A stretch of 64,000 nt of DNA from Guptibacillus hwajinpoensis (GCF_020524165.1 NZ_JAIVKU010000006.1:169385-233384); one strand, 5' to 3'. Counted from the first letter of the stretch, positions 31,886-41,378 are shown. Translations and numbers: made by a program. The notes: a model not told the origin generated them from the sequence alone.

Positions 31886-33058
31886 ATGAAAAGCAGCTCT
31901 CCAAGGCTGTTTGGTGATACAAGCAGTAGAGAAATTCGATTCATCTCTTTTTTTACAGTTGCAGGACTTATTTTTTTATTTATTGTGGCAGGTGTCATTT
32001 CATCTTCGGAAACGAAATACCAGCTTTCCTCTTCTATGTTACATGATTGGATCACGAGCTTTTCAACAGAAGCGATGGTATATGGAATGGGGACTGAGAA
32101 TCACTATTTAACGCAAGTATTGCCTGAAGAAAGTGAACCACCAGCGCTGTCTCTTGTCACATTTCAATTTATTACGAGTGTGAAACCTGGCGATATAAGG
32201 AGTCTTCTTGGAGGGGAACTCCCTGGTTTTGCATTATATGATGCTAAAATTCACGTTGCTGGTGAAGGGACAAACTTCACCAACCTTCCTGTTGAATCCG
32301 CTCCGCCGTTAGATGATTTACTGAAAGAAAGAGAAGTACCGAATGAAAAGTTAGAAATAAAGGACTCAAAAGATCAGGTCACGCCACCGCTTCAAACAAC
32401 AAATGGCAGAAAGGTAGCGTTTATTTATCACTCTCATAGTTACGAGTCTTATCTACCTTTATTGGGCCTTGAAGGTGAAAAAAATGCCGATCTTGCAATA
32501 GATGGAAAAACAAATATTACGTTAGTGGGAAAATTGTTAGGAGAAGAACTTGAGGATAGAGGAATTGGCGCACAAGTAGATGATTCCAATATTGGAGCTC
32601 TATTAAAAGAAAAGGGGTGGACCAATGGAAAGGCCTACGATGTTTCTAGATCAATCGTTCAGTCCGCTGCTGCAGGGAATGAGGATCTTAACTTGTTTAT
32701 TGATATTCATCGTGATTCGTTAAGAGAGAAAGATACGACGGTTACGATAAATAATGAAGAATATGCTCGTACTGTATTTGTGGTTGGGGAAGAAAATCCA
32801 AATTACGAAAAAAACCTTGCGCTTGCAAAGGAACTACATGAAGCTCTAAAAGCAAAGTATCCGGGGTTAAGTCGAGGAGTTATCGGTAAAAAAGGGCAGG
32901 GAGTAGATGGTATATACAATCAGGATCTATCACAAAATGCCATGCTAATTGAAATGGGTGGAGTGGACAATAACCTTGAGCAACTTAGTCGGACGGTGAA
33001 AGCTATTGCTGATGTCATTAGCGACCATTACTGGGAAACAGAAAAAGTAAATCAGTAA
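31886..33058 (+). CDS. spoIIP: Stage II sporulation protein P (SpoIIP family)
   Basis: A 390-residue protein: one N-terminal membrane span (FISFFTVAGLIFLFIVAGVI), an extracytoplasmic linker, and the SpoIIP amidase/endopeptidase domain with YHSHSYESYLP (catalytic/Zn His), IDIHRDSLRE and NAMLIEMGGVDN. SpoIIP cleaves septal peptidoglycan with SpoIID during engulfment. In Bacillus it normally follows gpr; here gpr is absent, so this could be a second SpoIIP-type protein. Start ATG 31886 after AAGGAGGG; the in-frame ATG at 31862 precedes that site. Confidence 0.88.
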   Translation: MKSSSPRLFGDTSSREIRFISFFTVAGLIFLFIVAGVISSSETKYQLSSSMLHDWITSFSTEAMVYGMGTENHYLTQVLPEESEPPALSLVTFQFITSVKPGDIRSLLGGELPGFALYDAKIHVAGEGTNFTNLPVESAPPLDDLLKEREVPNEKLEIKDSKDQVTPPLQTTNGRKVAFIYHSHSYESYLPLLGLEGEKNADLAIDGKTNITLVGKLLGEELEDRGIGAQVDDSNIGALLKEKGWTNGKAYDVSRSIVQSAAAGNEDLNLFIDIHRDSLREKDTTVTINNEEYARTVFVVGEENPNYEKNLALAKELHEALKAKYPGLSRGVIGKKGQGVDGIYNQDLSQNAMLIEMGGVDNNLEQLSRTVKAIADVISDHYWETEKVNQ

Positions 33059-33065
33059 AACAATA

Positions 33066-33091
33066 AAGCGCTGTGTCGTTTCACAGCGCTT
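33066..33091. terminator. Bidirectional terminator
   Basis: AAGCGCTGTG and CACAGCGCTT, between convergent genes. Confidence 0.75.
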
Positions 33092-33664
33092 CTATAAAGC
33101 TTCTTTTTTTAATGTTAATACGCTGGTGGCAAGACCAACTGCGAAAATTGTGATAGCTGAGTACAGCGTAGCGTTTAATCCGATCGTTTTAGAGCCGATC
33201 AGGATAACAAGGCCGTCTATTAAAAAAATGATCACACCAACATTTAAAGAAACTATGCGAGCGATGAATTGAGCGAGCAGGTCTGTTCCGCCTGTACTTG
33301 TTTCATATTTCAACATGATTCCAATGCCTGTACCTACAAAAAAACCACCTAGTAATGCACTAACAAGTATAGGAAAAGCAAAAGCATAGCGAAGGGGCGA
33401 AAGAAGATCGATAAAAAAGGAAGAAAGTAATAAACCGTGCAGGCTATTATAAAAGTAAGGACGAAAATAGAGGAAAGCAATCATATAAAGGGGGATACTT
33501 AAACAAATGATGGTAAGGCCGGTTTGATAACCCCAAATATATTTAATGATTAAGCCAATGCCAATCATTCCACCATCAATGAGGTGATTTGGCACAAGGA
33601 AGGCGTTGATACCAGCGCCAACTAAAAAACTTCCTGTAACAACAGCGGCTACTTTTTTATACAT
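33092..33664 (-). CDS. YitT/YczE-like membrane protein, short form
   Basis: A 190-residue protein with about five to six spans. GAGINAFLVPNHLIDGGMIGIGLIIKY near the N-terminus and GTGIGIMLKYETSTGGTDLLAQFI are signatures of the YitT membrane domain. Full-length YitT proteins have about 280 residues with a C-terminal cytoplasmic DUF2179 domain; this one ends after the membrane part. No in-frame continuation is available, so it is a natural short form. Function of the family is unknown. Start ATG 33664 after a weak GGTGAGCA site. Confidence 0.85.
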   Translation of the reverse strand: MYKKVAAVVTGSFLVGAGINAFLVPNHLIDGGMIGIGLIIKYIWGYQTGLTIICLSIPLYMIAFLYFRPYFYNSLHGLLLSSFFIDLLSPLRYAFAFPILVSALLGGFFVGTGIGIMLKYETSTGGTDLLAQFIARIVSLNVGVIIFLIDGLVILIGSKTIGLNATLYSAITIFAVGLATSVLTLKKEAL

Positions 33665-33809
33665 AAGATGCTCACCTGCTTGTTCGTGGTTGTATCATGT
33701 TTATGTAGGAAGTTTTGTTTTCATTACGATCAGATAAAATGGTAATCGCTGACTTTGGATGATATCAAAGAAGGTTGGAGGATTTAGGAATATAACAAGT
33801 AATCTATGA

Positions 33810-34004
33810 GACCTTGTTATTGTCACAACAATCATTTCAATGGCTCGTCACCTCGGACTTGAAATTATTGCGGAAGGTGTAGAAACGGATGAACAGCTAC
33901 GGATTTTACAGAATCTCGATTGTTATGAAATTCAAGGCTATTTATTTAGTAAACCCCTCCCAACAGAAGAAATCGAGAGCTATATGATACAACATGTTGA
34001 ATGA
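33810..34004 (+). pseudogene. Remnant of an EAL-domain cyclic-di-GMP phosphodiesterase
   Basis: The open stretch, without its own credible start, codes for the last 60-odd residues of an EAL domain: TIISMARHLGLEIIAEGVET, the loop DEQLRILQNLDCYEIQGYLFSKPLP, and a terminal helix EEIESYMIQHVE before TGA. Upstream, the EAL catalytic region is gone; at about 33747-33765 a short IADFG echo of the DDFG motif survives in another reading context. There is no ribosome binding site. This is a decayed gene of a c-di-GMP signalling enzyme, not a functional product. Confidence 0.8.
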
Positions 34005-34040
34005 TTTTTCTTTTTGATCATCCAAATGGTAAGCACTTGC

Positions 34041-34190
34041 TTCAAATTGGTAGTTAACGTGCTTATATATAGGAAAAAACAAAGTGAGAAAGGCTCACAT
34101 GTCAAAAATATGTAGCTCACTAAATGTAGTACGTTAGAATGAGGGGACGGATCGCTTCATTTTAGAAGACAGGCCATTAGCCTGTCTTAT
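34041..34190 (+). other. Possible small RNA unit (promoter-like and hairpin signals)
   Basis: TTCAAA (34041), 17-base spacer, TATATA (34064) resembles a weak promoter. About 100 bases later AAGACAGGC/GCCTGTCTT (34166-34188) forms a terminator-like hairpin. In between lie GTGAG/CTCAC repeats. No protein-coding frame covers it. Confidence 0.2.
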
Positions 34191-34410
34191 TTTCATTTCA
34201 TCACCTATAAAAGTTATATTTTTACAAATATATTCTGCTCAAAGAGATTATATCATGTTACTTTCTAAGATGTTATTGGGAAATCCTATCTCAAAAAACC
34301 GCCAAGAAACTCATGTTTTCCTCTATATTTCCCAATACAAACTTACGAAATTCTGTGATAATCTACAAATGTACCAAAAATTCTAATTATTCCGAAATGG
34401 AGGAAATGAA

Positions 34411-36048
34411 ATGAAAAAAGGAATTGCCGTTGTACTTGCAACAGGTTTAGCATTTGGATCCGCCCTTCCTTCTGCTTCAGCTGCTTCTACGAAAGATTTA
34501 AATGCGGAGCAGAAACAAGCGCTAGAAAAAATGGAGATTGTGAAACAAGATTGGGAAAAAGAACGGAAGGTACCATCGTTCTTATCTGGTAAACTATCAG
34601 AGAAAAAAGTGAAAACAGAAAAAGCGGTGAAATCATACCTTAAGTCAAATGAATCTCTTTTTAAAGTGAAAACACAAGATTTAAAGCTAGTAAACGAAAC
34701 GACCGATGAATTAGGTATGACACACTATGAATATGTGCAAACAGTAAAAGGTGTTGAAATCGACGGCGCAAAATTCATCGTACATACAGATGAAAACGGC
34801 GAAGTAACAGCGGTGAATGGAGATCTTCATCCAAAAGCTGCGCAGAATTACAAAGGAAGTTCTGATGTGAAGATTTCTGAGAAGAATGCAATTAAAAAAG
34901 CATGGGATCATATTGATGTGAAGCCTCAGAACGTCGTGAAGGATGAGCCAAGCTTTGTTCGAAAGTCCGATGTTTCTGATATGGTGGAAAAAAGTGAGAA
35001 GGTCATTTACGAGAAAGATAATCAGTATTATCTCACTTATAAAGTGCAGCTTCAGTTCATCGATCCTTATCCAGCAAACTGGCAAGTTTATGTAGATGCT
35101 CGCGATGGATCAATCGTAGATGCCTATAACGCCGTTGCTGATGGTGCTGAAACTGGATATGGATATGGCGTTCTTGGTAACTATAAATCTCTTAATACTT
35201 ATTACTCAAATGGAACGTATTATCTTTATGACACGACAAAGCCAATGAGCGGTGTTATTGAAACGAGAACAGCTAATAATCGAACGTCACTTCCAGGAAA
35301 CTACGCGGTAGATAGTAACAATGCGTTTACAGCTAGCTCTCAAGGTGCAGAAGTTGATGCTCATTATAATGCTGGGGTCGTATATGACTACTATAAGAAC
35401 ACCCATAATCGCAATAGTTTTAATAATAATGGCGCTACAATCCGTTCAACTGTCCATTATGGATCGAATTATAATAATGCCTTCTGGAATGGTTCACAAA
35501 TGGTCTATGGCGATGGAGATGGCTCTGTTTTTGCACCGCTTTCAGGAGCGCTTGATGTTGTCGCGCATGAAATTACACATGCGGTAACTGAGAGAACAGC
35601 AGGTCTTCAATACCAGAATCAATCGGGTGCACTTAATGAATCGATGTCTGATGTATTTGGTTACTTCGTTGAACCTGGAGATTTCCTTATGGGTGAAGAT
35701 GTCTATACACCTAACAAGTCAGGGGATGCGCTAAGAAGCTTATCCAATCCAGAAGCGTATGGTCAGCCTTCCCATATGGATGACTACTACTATACTTCAT
35801 CAGATAATGGCGGAGTTCATACAAACAGTGGAATTCCTAACAAAGCCGCTTACTTAACGATTCAAAGTATCGGGAAAACAAAAGCTGAAAAAATATATTA
35901 TCGTGCTCTAAGTCTTTATATGACACCTACAAGTAATTTCAGCTCAGCACGTTCAGCGCTCCTTCAAGCTACATCTGACCTCTATGGATATGGTAGTACC
36001 ACATATAATTCCGTAGCAAGCGCATGGAATCAAGTTGGGGTTAACTAA
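34411..36048 (+). CDS. Secreted M4 neutral metalloprotease (bacillolysin/thermolysin family)
   Basis: A 545-residue pre-pro-protease. Signal peptide of about 25 residues (VVLATGLAFGSALPSASAA), propeptide with FTP and PepSY parts (about residues 30-215; YEYVQTVKGVEIDGAKFIVHTD), then the mature catalytic domain. The zinc motif HEITH is near residue 387, with the third ligand in GALNESMSDVFGY; the catalytic-acid His is in SDNGGVHTNSGIPNKAAY. It is exported, self-cleaves, and degrades extracellular protein. GGAGGAAATG start. Single gene with terminator. Confidence 0.95.
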   Translation: MKKGIAVVLATGLAFGSALPSASAASTKDLNAEQKQALEKMEIVKQDWEKERKVPSFLSGKLSEKKVKTEKAVKSYLKSNESLFKVKTQDLKLVNETTDELGMTHYEYVQTVKGVEIDGAKFIVHTDENGEVTAVNGDLHPKAAQNYKGSSDVKISEKNAIKKAWDHIDVKPQNVVKDEPSFVRKSDVSDMVEKSEKVIYEKDNQYYLTYKVQLQFIDPYPANWQVYVDARDGSIVDAYNAVADGAETGYGYGVLGNYKSLNTYYSNGTYYLYDTTKPMSGVIETRTANNRTSLPGNYAVDSNNAFTASSQGAEVDAHYNAGVVYDYYKNTHNRNSFNNNGATIRSTVHYGSNYNNAFWNGSQMVYGDGDGSVFAPLSGALDVVAHEITHAVTERTAGLQYQNQSGALNESMSDVFGYFVEPGDFLMGEDVYTPNKSGDALRSLSNPEAYGQPSHMDDYYYTSSDNGGVHTNSGIPNKAAYLTIQSIGKTKAEKIYYRALSLYMTPTSNFSSARSALLQATSDLYGYGSTTYNSVASAWNQVGVN

Positions 36049-36057
36049 AGGCTTGGA

Positions 36058-36090
36058 AAGAAGAGTTCAATTTGAACTCTTCTTTTTTTT
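36058..36090 (+). terminator. Rho-independent terminator after the protease gene
   Basis: AAGAAGAGTTCAA and TTGAACTCTTCTT, then a T run. Confidence 0.9.
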
Positions 36091-36263
36091 GCTTTTTTTC
36101 AATTAGGATGGAAGAGCATGAACGATTGAATCATGGAAATAGTAAGGAAAGAAAAGTGAAGGGTTTGATAGATGATAGCTCTTCAATTAAGAAAAGTGTG
36201 GTATTTTCCATTTTTGTTGGATAGTGGTTATAATAAGAAGAGATTATGGATCGGAGGCGCATA

Positions 36264-37868
36264 ATGGAACATTTAGATATGCATCATATATTCGAACTTG
36301 GACTAATTCTAACGATGATTGCTGCGGGAATTACCGCAATCGCAAAAAAACTGAAGCAGCCCTATCCGATCGCTTTAGTTATTATTGGAACGTTAATCGG
36401 ATTATTTAATATTCCGGTACTCGAACCCCTTAAAATGTTTATTACCGAAGGAGACGTCTTTAATTTTGTTATTTTAACGATTTTCCTTCCAGCACTTCTT
36501 GGTGAAGCCGCTTTGAAACTGCCTTTCGAACATTTAAATCAAAACAAAAAGCCCATTCTTGCCCTGGCTTTTGGTGGAACCTTTCTTTCTTTTCTAGTAA
36601 TCGGGTTTTCTACCCATTTTCTTTTAGGATTATCCATCCCTGTATCATTCGTATTTGCAGCATTAATGAGTGCGACTGACCCTGTTAGTGTATTATCGAT
36701 TTTTAAAAGCATGGGGGTCAATCACAAGCTCTCGACAGTCATAGAGGGAGAAAGTTTGTTTAATGACGGTCTTGCAGTTGTCCTATTTAAAATATCAGCT
36801 TTTTCTCTTCTCGCCTATCTCGACATGGGGTGGGGAGGATTAACAAGTGGTGTTTTTGAGTTCGTAAAGGTTGTGGCAGGTGGGTTACTAGTCGGTGGTG
36901 GATTAGGTTATGCGATCTCCATCCTTACGAAATATTTTGATGACTATCCACTTGAGATCATTTTTAGCATTCTTCTTTTCTACGGTTCTTATTTAACGGC
37001 AGAGAGCATTCATGTTTCAGGAGTAATTGCCGTCGTGGTGGCTGCCTTAACCTTTGGTAATTTCGGCTCACGAGTCGGAATGAGCCCAACGACGCGTTTA
37101 AACATTAATAATTTTTGGGATGTAGCTGCTTTGTTAGCCAATTCAATTGTCTTTTTAATGGTCGGTCTTGAAATTACGCGTATTAACTTTTCTGATCAGT
37201 GGGGAACGATTGGCCTTGCACTCTTAATTGTGCTCATTGGAAGAAGTATTGCCGTATATGGTAGTACGTTATTGGTCAAGGGACTTCCATGGTCCTGGAG
37301 GCATGTTTTAAACTGGGGTGGCTTAAAAGGATCATTGTCAATTGCACTTGTATTAAGTTTACCTAGTGAATTTGCTGGAAGAGATACCGTGTTAATTCTT
37401 ACGTTCAGTATTGTACTCTTCTCATTAGTTATTCAAGGGTTAACGATTAAGCCGCTCATTAGTTATTTTGGTCTAAGAGCAAAGCATAGTGGTTCTAAGG
37501 AATATGAGGATATTGTTGCGAACTTACATCGTCATGAGGCTGGAATAGCAGAGATTAAGAAGCTTAAGACACAACTATTTGTACCCGAACCCGTTTATTC
37601 AGAATTACTGAATAGCTATCAGAACGAAATAGATAAAAGCCACCGTGATCTTGACGCGCTATTAAATGAATACCCGGAGCTAAAGCATAGTCAGCTTATT
37701 ACATTAAGGAAACATTCGCTTTACGCCCAGTATGATAAGATTAACGAACTCGAGCATGAAGAAATTATTTCAGGTGAAATAGCTGGAAAGTATAAAGAGC
37801 TGTTAAATAATGGACTGGCTGACTTTGAAGAAGAAGAAGTTGTAAAAGAGTCAAAGAGAACACATTAA
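36264..37868 (+). CDS. Na+(K+)/H+ antiporter, CPA1 family
   Basis: A 534-residue antiporter with about 12 spans and a cytoplasmic tail of about 130 residues. Family landmarks are FLPALLGEAALKL (span 3-4), SATDPVSVLSIFKSMGV (the ion-binding Asp), EGESLFNDGLAVVLF (span 5) and GLKGSLSIALVLSLP (C-terminal half). Such proteins expel Na+ or K+ in exchange for protons and serve in alkaline or salt tolerance. Start ATG 36264, 6 bases after CGGAGG. Terminator follows. Confidence 0.92.
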   Translation: MEHLDMHHIFELGLILTMIAAGITAIAKKLKQPYPIALVIIGTLIGLFNIPVLEPLKMFITEGDVFNFVILTIFLPALLGEAALKLPFEHLNQNKKPILALAFGGTFLSFLVIGFSTHFLLGLSIPVSFVFAALMSATDPVSVLSIFKSMGVNHKLSTVIEGESLFNDGLAVVLFKISAFSLLAYLDMGWGGLTSGVFEFVKVVAGGLLVGGGLGYAISILTKYFDDYPLEIIFSILLFYGSYLTAESIHVSGVIAVVVAALTFGNFGSRVGMSPTTRLNINNFWDVAALLANSIVFLMVGLEITRINFSDQWGTIGLALLIVLIGRSIAVYGSTLLVKGLPWSWRHVLNWGGLKGSLSIALVLSLPSEFAGRDTVLILTFSIVLFSLVIQGLTIKPLISYFGLRAKHSGSKEYEDIVANLHRHEAGIAEIKKLKTQLFVPEPVYSELLNSYQNEIDKSHRDLDALLNEYPELKHSQLITLRKHSLYAQYDKINELEHEEIISGEIAGKYKELLNNGLADFEEEEVVKESKRTH

Positions 37869-37897
37869 GCTGCTACATTTGTAGCAGCTTTTTCTTA
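37869..37897 (+). terminator. Rho-independent terminator
   Basis: AAGCTGCTACA and TGTAGCAGCTT with a T run. Confidence 0.88.
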
Positions 37898-38070
37898 TAA
37901 GGTGCATATCCTAATAGTAAGCTGGACAAAGCAAGGGTAATATTAAGAAGATTTCGTTTATTATTGATTGTGCAGGGTATGGTTTACAGTAAGTAAAGCA
38001 ATAAGGTATAGTGTAAAAAGTCATTTTCAACCACATGAAATAAACTCACAAGGAGGACTTTTGAGAGAAA

Positions 38071-38568
38071 ATGCCTTATCTTCAGACCGATCGTCTGACC
38101 ATCATTCCTTTCTCTTTTGATTTAATTAAAGCAATGACAAATAAGAAGGAACTAGAAAAGCTTTTGCATGTCGAAGTACCGGAAGAATTTAATAATGTTC
38201 AGTTTGAACAATTTTTACCCTTTCACCTAACGGATGATGCTATTTCAAGTCATAGGTGGGAAGGAATCCTCATTCATACTTCTGATGGAAAAGTTATTGG
38301 CACGATGGGATATAACAATATAGAAGCATCAAGCAACCTTGAGGTAGGGTATCATTTAATACCTGACTATCGAAATAAAGGTTATGCCATTGAAATGGCT
38401 AGTGCACTCGTAAACTGGGCTTTTCCAGATAAGAAAAGTCAAGAGGATAAAGAAGAAATGAACAACGTGATGGAACGAATTGGTTTATCAAAACTAACGG
38501 TAGAATCACACATTCTGAAGCACAAAATAGATGAAGAAAAGTTTATGAAAGAAAATGAGTATATGTAA
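38071..38568 (+). CDS. RimJ/RimL-like GNAT acetyltransferase, unusual C-terminus
   Basis: A 165-residue protein. The first 110 residues look like a Rim-type N-acetyltransferase (LQTDRLTIIPFSFDLIKAM, GKVIGTMGYNNI, YHLIPDYRNKGYAIEMASALVNWAF). After WAF the usual family continuation (a helix with ARC and the L-K-GF strand) is missing and replaced by a charged, helical segment (KKSQEDKEEMNNVMERIGLSKLTVE and more). This could be a divergent or partly decayed enzyme. GGAGGACTTTTGAGAGAAA precedes the ATG at some distance. Terminator follows. Confidence 0.7.
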   Translation: MPYLQTDRLTIIPFSFDLIKAMTNKKELEKLLHVEVPEEFNNVQFEQFLPFHLTDDAISSHRWEGILIHTSDGKVIGTMGYNNIEASSNLEVGYHLIPDYRNKGYAIEMASALVNWAFPDKKSQEDKEEMNNVMERIGLSKLTVESHILKHKIDEEKFMKENEYM

Positions 38569-38597
38569 AAGCCTTCCAAATTCGGAGGCTTTTTTTT
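38567..38597 (+). terminator. Rho-independent terminator
   Basis: AAAAGCCTTCC and GGAGGCTTTT with a T run. Confidence 0.85.
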
Positions 38598-38604
38598 ATG
38601 GGGA

Positions 38605-38630
38605 ATTACACCTTCATTATAAGGTGTAAT
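38605..38630. repeat. Unassigned 10-bp inverted repeat
   Basis: ATTACACCTT, 6 bases, AAGGTGTAAT. No T run follows, so it is not an obvious terminator. It lies 60 bases upstream of the -10 of the histidine kinase gene and could be an operator. Confidence 0.5.
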
Positions 38631-38686
38631 CATAAGAGAAAGACCTGAAAGAACATGAAAGAGGGGAGTTTTGTTCGAAAAAGTTA

Positions 38687-38695
38687 TGGTATAAT
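38687..38695 (+). promoter_or_regulatory. Extended -10 promoter of the histidine kinase gene
   Basis: TGGTATAAT is an extended -10 (TG-n-TATAAT). The -35 region is poor, which is usual for this type. Confidence 0.5.
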
Positions 38696-38747
38696 CATCA
38701 TTGTTTTCTAAAAAATGTAACTGCACAAGCGGAGTAAAGGAGCACTT

Positions 38748-40052
38748 ATGCGCCCGTCAATACGTAATGAAATAAAAATAAAGGAAGAAGAGCGAGCCAA
38801 TACGTTATTTATTTCTCTCTTTTTTATAACTGTCATCTTATACGATGTGTATCGATTTATTATCAGTCCGTTAATTGATCCTCACACCGACATGATCTTA
38901 CTAAATGACACAAGCTTCATCATTCCCTTCATTCTAATTTATCTGCTTGAAGTTTCGTTAATTCCAATTTCGAGGTGGTATTCTAACAAACAATTGCCCT
39001 ATGTGACAAAATATCTTTTTTTTATTGTCTTTATGGTTAGTTCTCTTATGACAGAAATTTTTCATTATGTAGGGACTAGTGATGTCTATGCAAGCGGAAG
39101 CCCCGTTGAACTCTTTTTTATTTTGTTTTCTCCTCTGTTCGTTAATAAAAAGTTCTATATGATCGTTGTAGGAGGGGTAATCAGCAAATACGCTATTATG
39201 GGTACTTTAACGATGTCTCCTATTGTTGTGTTACCGATTTTATTGCTGCTATTATTTTCTGTAATTACGTTTATTATCTTAAATCGGTTTCAATCTTATC
39301 TTGATACAATTGTAGAATCGTATGAACGTGCAAGTCATAATGAAAAGTTAGCGGCGATTGGTCGAATTGCTACAGGCATTACTCATGAGATTAAGAACCC
39401 CCTGACCTCTCTGAAGGGTTTTGTTCAACTTCAGGATTTAGAAAAAACATATAACCCTAAGTATTCAAGAATTATGCTTCAGGAATTAGAAAGGTTAACC
39501 ATCATCGTAAATGATTTAATCGTGATTGGAAAACCGCAGTCCACTCATTTGAAACCAGTTGTGATAAAGGATTGCCTTGAGTATGTAGTGAATTTATTGG
39601 AGCAAGAGGCTGAGAGGAAGCAAATTACGATCTATACGAGTTATCCTGAAGAACGCCTGCAGGTAATGGGGGAAGATGTGAGATTAAAGCAGGTCTTCCT
39701 CAATATGGTAAAGAATGCAATCGAAGCGATGCCTCATGGGGGAGAAATTCGTGTGAGCCTGTTAAAAGAAAAAGAGTGGACGACCATTCAAATTAAGGAT
39801 AGAGGAGTAGGTATTCCGAAAGAAGCGATCCCTCAACTCAATCAGGCATTTTATTCAACGAAAGAAAATGGGACTGGCCTCGGTTTAATGGTGAGCTATA
39901 AAATCGTAGAAGATTATCATGGGAAAATAGATGTTCAAAGTGAAGTGAATCAGGGTACAACTTTTTCTATCAGTTTTCCAACGCTCTCACAATTTTCAGC
40001 AGACACAGTTGTTAAATTATCGGCTAATCAGGGTAATTATCATATGAAATGA
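38748..40052 (+). CDS. Membrane sensor histidine kinase (sporulation-kinase-like)
   Basis: A 434-residue kinase. The N-terminal half has about six membrane spans (to about residue 180). The HisKA domain follows with phospho-His in ATGITHEIKNPLTSLKGF, then the ATPase domain: N box VFLNMVKNAIEAM, G1 DRGVGIP and G2 ENGTGLGL. The H-box style and the six-span sensor resemble the KinB-type sporulation kinases that feed phosphate to Spo0F. No response regulator gene is adjacent, which also fits an orphan phosphorelay kinase; this role is inference. Confidence 0.88.
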   Translation: MRPSIRNEIKIKEEERANTLFISLFFITVILYDVYRFIISPLIDPHTDMILLNDTSFIIPFILIYLLEVSLIPISRWYSNKQLPYVTKYLFFIVFMVSSLMTEIFHYVGTSDVYASGSPVELFFILFSPLFVNKKFYMIVVGGVISKYAIMGTLTMSPIVVLPILLLLLFSVITFIILNRFQSYLDTIVESYERASHNEKLAAIGRIATGITHEIKNPLTSLKGFVQLQDLEKTYNPKYSRIMLQELERLTIIVNDLIVIGKPQSTHLKPVVIKDCLEYVVNLLEQEAERKQITIYTSYPEERLQVMGEDVRLKQVFLNMVKNAIEAMPHGGEIRVSLLKEKEWTTIQIKDRGVGIPKEAIPQLNQAFYSTKENGTGLGLMVSYKIVEDYHGKIDVQSEVNQGTTFSISFPTLSQFSADTVVKLSANQGNYHMK

Positions 40053-40161
40053 CGTGAAATATCAAACAATATCAAAACTCTCACATATTTAGGAAATCAC
40101 CGTCATCTCTCGTTAAAATAAGACTATAAACAAATCAAAGGGGAGAAAGGGTGACCGATTC

Positions 40162-41373
40162 ATGGGTTACTATGATAATAATGAAACAAGAGTGAAACAA
40201 ACGAAAAGTAGAAGAGGTTGGTTCTTACCAAGTACGTTCGGTGCCATTGTAGGAGCATCGATTATGCTTGTTGCTGCGCCTTACGTCTCTAATACTGAAC
40301 AGCCATCAACGAATCAAGCTGCGGTTACAACAGCTAGCGGTGATGTTGCTACAACAAATGTAGCTTATAATGTGTCATCAGATATCACATCAGCTGTGCA
40401 AAAAGCGCAGGATGCAGTGGTGAGTATAACAAGCTATCAAAATCAAGGTGGCGGATTCTCTTTAGACGATCCTTCTGGTCAGTCGGGGCAAGCCGCATCG
40501 TCAGGGTCTGGGGTTATTTATAAAAAAGAAGGTGGCAAGGCCTATGTGGTGACAAATAACCACGTGGTGGAAGGAGCCTCTTCAGTAGAGATTACGTTAA
40601 GTAATGAAAAAAAAGCTGAAGCGAAAGTACTTGGAACCGATGCATTAATGGATCTAGCCGTTTTAGAAATTGATGCGAAAGATGTTGAGGCCGTTGCAGA
40701 ACTTGGCTCTTCATCCAATTTACAAACAGGAGAACCTGCAATTGCAGTCGGTAACCCATTAGGTTTCCTTCAGGGATCGGTTACCCAAGGAATTATTAGT
40801 AATCCAAGTCGTACAATTCCGGTCGATCTTGATCAGAACGGTCAACCTGATTACGAAGCAGATGTGATACAAACGGATGCATCAATTAATCCAGGGAACA
40901 GCGGTGGTGCTTTGATCAATATTAAAGGACAACTCATCGGTATTAACTCGTCAAAGATTGCCGAGGAAACAGTAGAAGGAATAGGATTTGCAATTCCAAT
41001 TGACGATGCACAGCCAATCATTGAACAGCTTGAAATGACTGGTGAAGTGAAACGACCTGTTATGGGAGTAACGCCTGCCTCACTAGCAGAAGTGCCAACG
41101 CAATATTGGACTGGTACGCTTGATCTACCGAAAGATGTGGAAAGCGGAGTTGTCTTAATGGGAATTGCCCCTAACTCACCGGCTTCAGAAGCTGGGTTAA
41201 AAGAAAGAGACGTTGTAGTCAAGCTAGATGATACAGAAGTAAAAGATTCCGCAGCACTTAGGAAGTACTTGTACTCAAATAAAAAAGTTGGTGATAAAAT
41301 GGATGTCACATTTTATCGTGACGGCAAGCAGCAAACAGTAACGATGACTTTAGCCAATCAGAATGGATTGTAA
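40162..41373 (+). CDS. HtrA/DegP-type membrane-anchored serine protease
   Basis: A 403-residue protease: cytoplasmic N-terminus, one membrane span (STFGAIVGASIMLVAAPYV), trypsin-like domain with the triad His (VTNNHVVE), Asp (DLAVLEID) and Ser (NPGNSGGAL), then one PDZ domain (GIAPNSPASEAGLKERDVVVKLDD). Such HtrA proteins degrade misfolded exported proteins at the cell surface, and in Bacillus are induced by the CssRS system. I see no clear CssR-type repeats upstream. A bidirectional terminator follows. Confidence 0.93.
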   Translation: MGYYDNNETRVKQTKSRRGWFLPSTFGAIVGASIMLVAAPYVSNTEQPSTNQAAVTTASGDVATTNVAYNVSSDITSAVQKAQDAVVSITSYQNQGGGFSLDDPSGQSGQAASSGSGVIYKKEGGKAYVVTNNHVVEGASSVEITLSNEKKAEAKVLGTDALMDLAVLEIDAKDVEAVAELGSSSNLQTGEPAIAVGNPLGFLQGSVTQGIISNPSRTIPVDLDQNGQPDYEADVIQTDASINPGNSGGALINIKGQLIGINSSKIAEETVEGIGFAIPIDDAQPIIEQLEMTGEVKRPVMGVTPASLAEVPTQYWTGTLDLPKDVESGVVLMGIAPNSPASEAGLKERDVVVKLDDTEVKDSAALRKYLYSNKKVGDKMDVTFYRDGKQQTVTMTLANQNGL

Positions 41374-41378
41374 ATACA

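Noticed and set aside
34030..34066. TAAGCAC...GTGCTTA inverted repeat considered as a riboswitch or operator
   Set aside because: Arms are only 7 bp with a 23-base loop, and no known aptamer motif is present.
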